Of a stretch of 58,357 nucleotides of DNA, positions 46,843 to 54,007 are shown piece after piece (within the stretch, counting starts at the first letter, position 1; every line of letters begins with the position of its first letter). The translations under genes and the position numbers were made by a program. The stretch lies in the NCBI GenBank assembly GCA_023391415.1, contig JAEWAY010000027.1, forward strand, positions 1 through 58,357. The letters run 5' to 3'. The notes under the pieces were generated by a model, which did no database searches, was not told the DNA's origin, and was given only the letters and a program-made list of their open reading frames with translations. Source of the stretch: Bacteroidota bacterium (GTDB lineage Bacteria; Bacteroidota; Bacteroidia; Cytophagales; Cytophagaceae).

Positions 46843-47171
46843 TTTCCTCCTATAGGAGGATTTTTTTTGGAGACGGCGACTTCTACGGAATGAATAAAAG
46901 GAAACTGTTCAGCTATTTGGCAAACCATGCCATGGGCGAGCGTTTCCAATAGATTGACCGAGCCTTCCATCGTTTGTCTGACAATCCTGTACAGGGTTTC
47001 ATAATCGACCGTATCCTCTATGCTATCAGAATTATTTTGTTCCAAAGACGGCTGTCTTGTGACGGTAATATCCACAAGAAACATATTGCCCTCCTTCTTC
47101 TCAAAATCATATAGTCCATGATAGGAAAAAAACTCCAACCCCAGAAGCTCTATTTTTTGTAGATCCATCAA
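46800..47171 (-). CDS. folB: Dihydroneopterin aldolase
   Basis: 123 residues, folate synthesis: splits 7,8-dihydroneopterin to 6-hydroxymethyl-dihydropterin and glycolaldehyde. IELLGLEFFSYHGLYDFEKKEGNMFLVDI is the typical N-terminus; SIEDTVDYETLYRIV and LLETLAHGMVCQI carry conserved pocket residues, and VAVSKKNPPIGG has the catalytic Lys region. It overlaps the DivIVA-like gene by 4 nt upstream and the ATL gene downstream. Confidence 0.95.
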   Translation of the reverse strand: MMDLQKIELLGLEFFSYHGLYDFEKKEGNMFLVDITVTRQPSLEQNNSDSIEDTVDYETLYRIVRQTMEGSVNLLETLAHGMVCQIAEQFPFIHSVEVAVSKKNPPIGGKCREARVSLLKYLS

Positions 47172-48022
47172 ATAGTATCAAAAAAAGATCCCGATTCTTT
47201 TTTTTCTTCCGTTTCAGGCTCCCGCCCTCCGGTATCCTCCGCTTGACTTTCCTGCTGAGAATTTTCTACCTCCATATGAGGAATGAGAGTTTCCCTTTCG
47301 TTTTCCGACATTGGAGCGACCTCAGACTCTATCGCTTCCGTTCGCTCCTGAACGAGTTCTTCCTTTACGACGACGATTTCTGGCCTTGGAAGATCCAGCG
47401 CCTGTATTTTGGGCATTTGAACCTTTATAAATTCCTGTTCGGAATTTTTCTTTTCCAACGACAGCGTCTTAATATCTTTTAATTTGCGTTCCAGCTCGCC
47501 CAGCCTGCTTTTACCTCTAAACCGGTCAACCCGATCAAGAGTCTCATGGGCAAGCGCCTGAATCGCCTGAACAAACGTCTCCGCCTGATCCTCTATGGCC
47601 CGATATTCCCTAAGCGCTTTTTTTATATCATCCTGCGTCTCCACCATCACTTCCCTCGCGTTTTCCTCAGCCTCCTCTATAATATTTCTCGCCCGCTGGC
47701 GAGCTTCGTTCAATACTCCTTCCGCCAGAATCTGGGCCTCGCGTATATGCAGTTCCGCGGCCTTATTCGCCTGCTCTATAACGTTCGCTCCTGTATTTTC
47801 CGCTGTTTTAAGCGCTGTAAACAAAGAATTTTCCACTTCTCTCAGGCGCTTTACCTCATTCTCCGACATATGGAGACTACGCTTCAGCTCCTTATTCTCC
47901 TCAAGCACCTTTTCCCATTCCTGAGACATCGTCTTTAAAAAAGCGTCCACCTCTTCCTTTTCATAACCTCTGAATGCCTTTTCAAATGTCTTCTTACGTA
48001 TTTCAATAGGTGTAATTTTCAT
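47168..48022 (-). CDS. DivIVA domain protein
   Basis: 284 residues. The N-terminal MKITPIEIRKKTFEKAFRGYEKEEVDAFLKTM is the DivIVA/GpsB membrane-curvature domain (conserved F-x-K-x-x-x-G-Y-x-x-x-E-V-D-x-F-L). About 35-200 is continuous coiled coil (e.g. AEGVLNEARQRARNIIEEAEENAREVM), and the acidic, unstructured tail ends SFFDTI. DivIVA proteins gather cell-wall or division proteins at curved membrane; the role in Bacteroidota is not well described. It is 2 nt from the upstream WD40 gene and overlaps folB by 4 nt. Confidence 0.9.
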   Translation of the reverse strand: MKITPIEIRKKTFEKAFRGYEKEEVDAFLKTMSQEWEKVLEENKELKRSLHMSENEVKRLREVENSLFTALKTAENTGANVIEQANKAAELHIREAQILAEGVLNEARQRARNIIEEAEENAREVMVETQDDIKKALREYRAIEDQAETFVQAIQALAHETLDRVDRFRGKSRLGELERKLKDIKTLSLEKKNSEQEFIKVQMPKIQALDLPRPEIVVVKEELVQERTEAIESEVAPMSENERETLIPHMEVENSQQESQAEDTGGREPETEEKKESGSFFDTI

Positions 48023-48024
48023 AT

Positions 48025-48933
48025 TCAGAGATTTTTAATATTCCAAATTGATATCATACGATCATCACTCGCGGAAATCAACTGATCCGAATCAGCCCAA
48101 AAAAGTTTATTTACTGAGGTCCCATGTCCCGCGTGCCTTGCCTTATCGATTACTTTTACCAGACGCAAATCTTCATACCTCCATATTTTTATGCTCTTGT
48201 CCATACTACAGGTGGCGAAATACGCTCCATCCTCTCTAAACGCTATATGATTGATAGCGTACATATGAGCGACGACTGTTTCCATCAACCTGTAGTCCTT
48301 ATCCGCTTCCCAGGCTTTCAGCCGGGCGTCGCGGCTGCCACTCAACAACATCGAGTAATCTTTGGAATACTCCAAAGTAAAGACACTGTTTTCATGCGCT
48401 TCAAAAGAATACAGTGGGGTAAAATCACTTAGAGTGTACACCCTGATTCTATTGTCACTGGAACCAAAGGCGATTTCCCGCTTATAAGGATTAATAGCGA
48501 TCGTCCTGACGCTTTTGGCGCTCACTTTTATTCTTCGTTCCGTTTTCAGATCCGGCAAAGTCAATACAATCACTTCCCCATCACCCGTCCCCAGATACGC
48601 CCGACGCTCATAAGCCTTTATATCGAAGATCGCGGATTTGGTAACAGCCGCGGACAGCGCTTCCTTTCGGGATTCCAAATCTATCAAGTGCACCCCGGCG
48701 AAGTTTTGTCCTATTAACAACAACCGCGTATCCGGTACAAGTTCCAACGCGTAGACTGATCGGGGCACTTTTACAAGCAACTCCCCCTGATCCGGTCGTT
48801 CAAGATTCCATCGCGCGACCATTCCATCGCCCCCTGAAGAGAAAAAGCTTCCATCCTCTCCTTTTTCAAGCGTGTAAATACAATCTTTATGTCCTTTATA
48901 GACCGCTTTTTTCTCAACCTCGATTTTTGTCAT
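48025..48933 (-). CDS. WD40 repeat beta-propeller protein
   Basis: 302 residues from the ATG at 48933 (MTKIEVEKKAVYKGHKDCIYTLEKGEDG...; an in-frame start 24 nt upstream is less likely). Six to seven WD40 blades fill the chain, with repeating GH...IYTLE/...DG.V..W patterns, e.g. SFEAHENSVFTLEYSKDYSMLLSGSRDARLKAW and INHIAFREDGAYFATCSMDKSIKIWRYED. There is no signal peptide, so it is probably cytoplasmic and a protein-protein interaction scaffold. Co-transcribed with the DivIVA-like gene 2 nt downstream, suggesting a joint role. Confidence 0.92.
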   Translation of the reverse strand: MTKIEVEKKAVYKGHKDCIYTLEKGEDGSFFSSGGDGMVARWNLERPDQGELLVKVPRSVYALELVPDTRLLLIGQNFAGVHLIDLESRKEALSAAVTKSAIFDIKAYERRAYLGTGDGEVIVLTLPDLKTERRIKVSAKSVRTIAINPYKREIAFGSSDNRIRVYTLSDFTPLYSFEAHENSVFTLEYSKDYSMLLSGSRDARLKAWEADKDYRLMETVVAHMYAINHIAFREDGAYFATCSMDKSIKIWRYEDLRLVKVIDKARHAGHGTSVNKLFWADSDQLISASDDRMISIWNIKNL

Positions 48934-49080
48934 GAAAAAAGTTATTATTCCGTTCAAGAACTTATAATAATACTAAAAGAATCGGTGGTTTAATAAACCA
49001 TGACTATTTTTTTTATCAAACTCTGTTTCAAAACGATTTGAGATAACGGGGCATTATTTATATATTTAGGAAAATTACAT

Positions 49081-49659
49081 ATGATGAAGGCTTCGTTGAT
49101 ATCTCTTTTCACGCTTCTAAGTATGCATTTCTCTACTCCGTCGGAGTACAAAGTTGGTGATCAGATCGAAAATTTCACCTTGCTTAATGTGCAGGACAGA
49201 CGGATGACCAGTCTCTATGATTATTCTTCTCAAAAAACGATCGTTATTATTTTTAACAGCCTGGATTGTCCATATTCCAAAATTTATGAAGACCGGCTTT
49301 TGGAACTAAACAACGCGTATACGGAACAGGATGTTCAGTTTTTATTTATTCATTCTCATCAGGATAAGCAGGAGGCTTTGTCAAAGCGCGTAAAAGACAA
49401 AGGTTATCTGTCTCCATTGCTGATCGACCCAAATAACCGGATAGCGAAAAAGTTTAACGCGTCGAGGACTCCGGAGGCTTATGTTTTAAAAAACCTCAGG
49501 GGCAGTCTGATCTTGCAATACAAAGGAGCGATCGACGACAGCCCGCAAGACGTAAAGGGAGTATCCTCTTTTTATCTGAAAGACGCGATTGACGCCATGC
49601 TTTCCGACAAAGCTCCCCGATTAAGGGAAAAGCGTCCGGTTGGATGCATAATCAAGTAG
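49081..49659 (+). CDS. Redoxin/thioredoxin-fold exported protein
   Basis: 192 residues with an N-terminal signal-like segment (MMKASLISLFTLLSMHFSTP). It has an AhpC/TSA (redoxin) fold: YKVGDQIENFTLLNVQDRRMTSLYDYSSQKTIVIIFNSLDCPYSKIYEDRLLEL..., with the peroxidatic-type Cys in DCPYSKIYE, but no second Cys two residues later (CPYS, not CxxC). A second cysteine lies in the C-terminal tail RPVGCIIK, as in other Bacteroidota thiol proteins. Probably a periplasmic or surface thiol-dependent reductase; function not established. Confidence 0.8.
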   Translation: MMKASLISLFTLLSMHFSTPSEYKVGDQIENFTLLNVQDRRMTSLYDYSSQKTIVIIFNSLDCPYSKIYEDRLLELNNAYTEQDVQFLFIHSHQDKQEALSKRVKDKGYLSPLLIDPNNRIAKKFNASRTPEAYVLKNLRGSLILQYKGAIDDSPQDVKGVSSFYLKDAIDAMLSDKAPRLREKRPVGCIIK

Positions 49660-49680
49660 TATTTTTTCAACCAATAATAA

Positions 49681-50535
49681 CTATTCCGGCAAAGTTTCGT
49701 TTTCGTCGGAAATAACCGACAGAAGTCGCCTTACTTCCTCGACTTTAGCCGAGTCTCCCAGCTTTTCAAAAGAAATAATCAGGTTTCGGAATACTCTTTT
49801 TATGATTTCGATATTGTTGCAAGGCTGATAAAAAATATCCAGCGGATTAAGATTCAGATGGCTAATATAATTATCTATATCCGCCTTGGAGAAAATCAGG
49901 CCTTTATTGAAGGCGTTGATGTAAAACTGCAAGTCCTCCGTTTTATATGTGAGAATAAACAGATTGGGAAGATTGACGCCATATACCGGCAACTCCAGTT
50001 TCTGGGCGACCAGCATATAAATCACGCAGAGGGAAATCGGATTGGCTTTTCTCGTTTCCAACACCATATTGATCATGGAATTGGCCGGAGAGTGAAAGTT
50101 TTTAGTATTGGCGCTAAACTTGAGTTTACTAAAAAGGACATTGTTCAGGATACGAACCTGATCGTATGGATTAAGATCAGGCTTAAACTCCAACCACGCT
50201 TCATAGTATAGTTGTTCAATTTCAGAACGCAGCTTTGCCAGTTCCAGGTCCGGATATTGATATGTAGCGACAATCCACATACCTTCGAGCAAATCTTCAC
50301 CTCCTATCGCCTGCCATTTGTCAAGCCTTTCCAGAAGAGTCTCATATTGGACGGTATGAATAATTTCCTCAATCCGCTTTTGCACTACAGGATTAAAATT
50401 GCTCTCCCATTCCGACTCCAGATAGGGAATTATTTCTTCCCCAATCGAAAGAATTTCCTTTTCAACATGCGCTACAACCTCATCATCATCATCATCTAAC
50501 AAAGCGATAAGCGCCTTTATTTTTGAATCATTCAT
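49681..50535 (-). CDS. SirB1/transglutaminase-like protein
   Basis: 284 residues. The middle (ANPISLCVIYMLVAQKLELPVYGVNLPNLFIL) fits the Transglut_core2 (SirB1) domain; the Cys of the core is in ISLCVIY and the His position of the triad reads as Asn-Leu in the NLPNLFIL strand, so catalytic competence is uncertain. An N-terminal HEAT-like helical part (IIPYLESEWESNFNPVVQKRIEEII) precedes it. A short GAT repeat at 50486-50503 codes for DDDDDE near the N-terminus. Function unknown. Confidence 0.78.
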   Translation of the reverse strand: MNDSKIKALIALLDDDDDEVVAHVEKEILSIGEEIIPYLESEWESNFNPVVQKRIEEIIHTVQYETLLERLDKWQAIGGEDLLEGMWIVATYQYPDLELAKLRSEIEQLYYEAWLEFKPDLNPYDQVRILNNVLFSKLKFSANTKNFHSPANSMINMVLETRKANPISLCVIYMLVAQKLELPVYGVNLPNLFILTYKTEDLQFYINAFNKGLIFSKADIDNYISHLNLNPLDIFYQPCNNIEIIKRVFRNLIISFEKLGDSAKVEEVRRLLSVISDENETLPE

Positions 50536-50545
50536 TCGTAATCTG

Positions 50546-52174
50546 TCAGGTTTGAATTACTCCTACATTAAACTTCTTTTCAATTGGAGCATTATTGGCC
50601 GCCTCGATACCTACCGCCAGCACCTTTCGGGTTTCAAGTGGATCAATTACCGCATCTACCCACAATCTCGCGGCTGAATAGTAGGGAGACAACTCTTCAT
50701 TGTATTTATCGGCAATTTGCCTGAGCATCTTTTCCTCATCCTCTTTCGATACCTTCTCACCTCTGGCCTTCAGAGAAGCCATTTTTATTTGCAAAAGCGT
50801 CTTGGCCGCCGCCGCGCCACTCATCACGGCGAGTTGAGCGGTAGGCCAGGATACTATAAGTCTCGGATCATAAGCCTTTCCGCACATGGCGTAATTGCCC
50901 GCGCCATAAGAGTTCCCAATAATCACGGTAAACTTGGGTACGACACTATTCGCCATCGCGTTGACCATCTTAGCGCCATCTTTTATAATACCTCCATGCT
51001 CGGAACGACTGCCCACCATAAATCCACTCACATCCTGGATAAAAACAAGGGGAATCTTTTTTTGGTTGCAAACCATGATAAAACGCGCCGCCTTATCCGC
51101 GGAATCTGAATAGATGACTCCTCCCATCTGCATTTCATCCTTGCCGTTCTTCACAATCTTACGCTGATTGGCGATAATACCAACTGACCATCCTTCTATT
51201 CTGGCATACCCGCAAAGCAGTGTTTTACCATATCCTTCCTTGTATTGATCAAATTCGGAATTGTCCACAAGACGCTTTATAATCTCCAGCGTGTCGTATG
51301 GCTTGACCCTATCAGCGGGAAAGACAGTATATATATCCTCAGGATTATCCCTGGGAGGTACCGGAGCGATACGATTAAACCCAGCCGCAGGAGTTTCCCC
51401 TACTCTCGACATGATTTTTCGAATCTCGTCCAGGCAGGTCTGATCATCCGGAAATTTATTATCCGTGACACCCGATATTTCACAATGCGTGGTAGCGCCT
51501 CCTAGTTTTTCAGCGTCGGTTTCCTCTCCTATGGCCGCTTTCACGAGATAAGGACCTGCCAGAAAAATACTGCCGGTACCTTCCACAATCAACGCCTCGT
51601 CCGACATAATGGGCAGATATGCTCCACCCGCCACGCAACTTCCCATGATCGCCGCTATCTGCAAAATCCCCATGGAGGACATTTGAGCGTTATTACGGAA
51701 TATTCTGCCAAAATGCTCCTTGTCCGCAAAAACTTCATTCTGAAGAGGCAGAAACACGCCCGCGCTATCTACCAGATAAATAACCGGCAGACGATTCTCC
51801 ATCGCGATTTCCTGCGCCCTGAGATTTTTCTTGGCTGTGATGGGAAACCAGGCTCCCGCCTTGACAGTGGCGTCATTAGCGACAATCACACATTGCCTGC
51901 CGCATACATAACCGATACCAGCGACAACGCCACCAGACGGACAACCTCCATATTCATCATACATCCCATCTCCCGCCAACGCGCCGATTTCCAGAAAAGC
52001 GCTTCCTTTATCCACCAGATACTCTATACGTTCCCTGGCTGTCAGCTTGCCCTTGTCATGAAGCTCTTTAATCCTTTTTTCACCTCCGCCAAGCTTGACC
52101 TTATTCAGTCTGTCGGCTAGTTCCGAGGAGTGTTTCCTGAGCAGCCGCTCGTTTTTATTCACCTCCATATACAA
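50546..52174 (-). CDS. Acyl-CoA carboxylase, carboxyltransferase (beta) subunit
   Basis: 542 residues (the second Met, at 52168, may be the true start). Biotin-dependent carboxyltransferase, transfers a carboxyl group to an acyl-CoA (propionyl- or methylcrotonyl-type). Motifs: KGKLTARERIEYLVDKGSAFLEIGALAG, YVCGRQCVIVANDATVKAGAW, AGVFLPLQNEVF, LAGPYLVKAAIGEETDAEKLGGATTHCEISGV, GSRSEHGGIIKDGAKMVNA and GAAAAKTLL. The biotin carboxylase/BCCP subunit is not adjacent, so substrate is left open. Upstream of the transglutaminase-like gene by 10 nt. Confidence 0.92.
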   Translation of the reverse strand: MYMEVNKNERLLRKHSSELADRLNKVKLGGGEKRIKELHDKGKLTARERIEYLVDKGSAFLEIGALAGDGMYDEYGGCPSGGVVAGIGYVCGRQCVIVANDATVKAGAWFPITAKKNLRAQEIAMENRLPVIYLVDSAGVFLPLQNEVFADKEHFGRIFRNNAQMSSMGILQIAAIMGSCVAGGAYLPIMSDEALIVEGTGSIFLAGPYLVKAAIGEETDAEKLGGATTHCEISGVTDNKFPDDQTCLDEIRKIMSRVGETPAAGFNRIAPVPPRDNPEDIYTVFPADRVKPYDTLEIIKRLVDNSEFDQYKEGYGKTLLCGYARIEGWSVGIIANQRKIVKNGKDEMQMGGVIYSDSADKAARFIMVCNQKKIPLVFIQDVSGFMVGSRSEHGGIIKDGAKMVNAMANSVVPKFTVIIGNSYGAGNYAMCGKAYDPRLIVSWPTAQLAVMSGAAAAKTLLQIKMASLKARGEKVSKEDEEKMLRQIADKYNEELSPYYSAARLWVDAVIDPLETRKVLAVGIEAANNAPIEKKFNVGVIQT

Positions 52175-52233
52175 TCAAAAAATTGCCATTTAAAACTTCG
52201 GACATCTCGCGTCTTCAAAAAATAACACCTCTT

Positions 52234-53139
52234 TTAGAAGACGGTTACTTTTATGTATTTTTTCGGATTTCTCTCAATGTCCTCCACAAGGCTGTTCATA
52301 TTTTCGGCAGTCTTATTCAGATTGTCATACAATTCCTTATCATTTACCAACAACCCCAGACTTCCTTCCTTATCATTGATCTTCGCTGTGATGCTTTCCA
52401 CATTCGCCAAAGCTTCCCTGGCGTTTCGCACCGTCTGTTTTAATTCTAGGTTATTCAGGGTATCCGCGATATTATCAAACTTTTGAAGAATCGGCTTTAG
52501 TTGTTTCTCCGTCTCCTCGAGAGACCGGGATAAACCAGCCAGAGAATATGTAATTGTATTGATATTTTGCTTGTTGGAAACCATGATCATATTCAACTCT
52601 CCCGAGGCTAACTCCAGGTTGTGCAAAGTCTTTTGTATGCTGGTACCCAACTGATCGCCAAAAATCTTATTGAGGTTTACCACTGTAGAGTCAAGATTTG
52701 TCAATATCGGCATCGCTTTATCCGCCAGCTCCCCCATAAGATCTTGTTGCATCACTCCAGGCAATATCTGTCCTCCTTCATAAATCACGGTATTCGCGCC
52801 AACACGCAATTCAATACTTTTCCCCCCCAGGAGGCCTGTGTTTTCCAGTACGGCGATGGTAGAGTCTCCCACCTGAACGTCTCTGTCCACAACAATAGTC
52901 ACCAGCAAAGAATTGCCATCATCCGGCTGTAGCTTTATTTCATCCACTCTCCCGACACTAAGGCCATTCAATACCACAGGATTCGATACGGTCAATCCGT
53001 CAATTTCCTCATAAACAATATAAAATTTATTTGTCCTGGAAAATATTTCATATCCTTTCAAAAAATTAAATCCCAGATAAAGGGTCACTCCGGCGATTAA
53101 CGCCAGCAGTCCGACTTTCGCTTCTTTAGATATAGTCAC
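52234..53139 (-). CDS. MlaD/MCE family periplasmic lipid-transport protein
   Basis: 301 residues. One N-terminal membrane anchor (AKVGLLALIAGVTLYLGFNFL) followed by an MCE domain (NKFYIVYEEIDGLTVSNPVVLNGLSVGRVDEIKL...VVDRDVQVGDSTIAVLENTGLLGGKSIEL). The C-terminal ~150 residues are amphipathic helices, probably forming a hexameric channel barrel. It is likely to move phospholipids between inner and outer membranes. It follows the amidase gene by 8 nt; the MlaE/F partners are not in the window. Confidence 0.92.
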   Translation of the reverse strand: MTISKEAKVGLLALIAGVTLYLGFNFLKGYEIFSRTNKFYIVYEEIDGLTVSNPVVLNGLSVGRVDEIKLQPDDGNSLLVTIVVDRDVQVGDSTIAVLENTGLLGGKSIELRVGANTVIYEGGQILPGVMQQDLMGELADKAMPILTNLDSTVVNLNKIFGDQLGTSIQKTLHNLELASGELNMIMVSNKQNINTITYSLAGLSRSLEETEKQLKPILQKFDNIADTLNNLELKQTVRNAREALANVESITAKINDKEGSLGLLVNDKELYDNLNKTAENMNSLVEDIERNPKKYIKVTVF

Positions 53140-53147
53140 TTGTTCAA

Positions 53148-53930
53148 TTAATTCGTTGATTCTATTTCCTGCTTATATTCCTTTACCGCTCTATATATGG
53201 CCGACGCGATATAGACCTGATTCGTTTTATCCAAAAGGTAAGCCTCCTCCTGTGGATTAGTCAAAAAGCCAATTTCGATCAGGGCGCTGGGCATGGTTGT
53301 CTTCCAGAGTACAAGAAGTCCGGCCTGTTTTACTCCCCTACTGGTTCTGCCCACTCTTTTTACAAATTGATCTTCTATTTTCTGGGCTAATTTAAGACTT
53401 TGTTCCATAAAGGCATGTTGAAATAAGGAAAATAATATATGCGCCTGAGGGGACTGGGGATCAAAACCGTCGTAATTTTCCTTATAATCGGTCTCCTGAA
53501 GAATAACGGAGTTTTCTCTTTTCGCGACTTCCAGATTGCCTTCCGATGAATGCAAGCCCATGGTATATGTTTCCGTGCCATGTACATGCGAAGGTCCCGC
53601 GTTGCAGTGAATGCTTAAAAACAAATCCGCGTTGGCCCTGTTCGCGATACCGGCCCGATCATGCAATTCGACAAACTTATCTTTATCCCTCGTATATATC
53701 ACTTTGACATCAGGAAGGTTTTCCCGTATGATCCTGCCAAGTTCAAGAGCTACGTTCAACGCGATTTCCGCTTCTTCGGAGCGCTTCCCCCGACATCCGG
53801 GATCTTTGCCTCCATGGCCGGCGTCTATGACAACCGTTTTAACCTTGTATTGTTTTTTTTCCAAAGTCGTGAAAGAACTGAGCACGAAAATTGCGGAAAG
53901 GAACGAAATCGTTGCAAAATTCTTTACCAT
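53148..53930 (-). CDS. N-acetylmuramoyl-L-alanine amidase (Amidase_3)
   Basis: 260 residues with a signal-like N-terminus (ATISFLSAIFVLSSF). Zinc-dependent peptidoglycan hydrolase that cuts the bond between MurNAc and L-Ala. Zinc ligands: His39 in VVIDAGHGGKDPG, Glu53 in EEAEIALN, His108 in LFLSIHCNAG; the catalytic Glu is in ALIEIGFLTNPQEE. It is co-oriented with the MlaD gene (8-nt gap) and divergent from lptD, with the lptD promoter in between. Confidence 0.95.
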   Translation of the reverse strand: MVKNFATISFLSAIFVLSSFTTLEKKQYKVKTVVIDAGHGGKDPGCRGKRSEEAEIALNVALELGRIIRENLPDVKVIYTRDKDKFVELHDRAGIANRANADLFLSIHCNAGPSHVHGTETYTMGLHSSEGNLEVAKRENSVILQETDYKENYDGFDPQSPQAHILFSLFQHAFMEQSLKLAQKIEDQFVKRVGRTSRGVKQAGLLVLWKTTMPSALIEIGFLTNPQEEAYLLDKTNQVYIASAIYRAVKEYKQEIESTN

Positions 53931-53957
53931 ATCTCGATTTTTAAAAGTTATTTGCTA

Positions 53958-53965
53958 TAACTTTG
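53958..53965 (+). promoter_or_regulatory. -7 box for lptD (TAACTTTG)
   Basis: TAACTTTG at 53958-53965, matching TAnnTTTG exactly, 43 nt upstream of the lptD start. A T-rich but imperfect -33 element lies near 53938. Confidence 0.5.
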
Positions 53966-54007
53966 GACGCGAAATTGTAAAATTTTTTATTTAAACTGAA
54001 ATAAGAC

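Noticed and set aside
50486..50503. Short trinucleotide repeat (GAT on the minus strand) suggesting phase variation
   Set aside because: It is in frame and codes for an Asp run in the protein; only a few units and length changes would not shift the frame.
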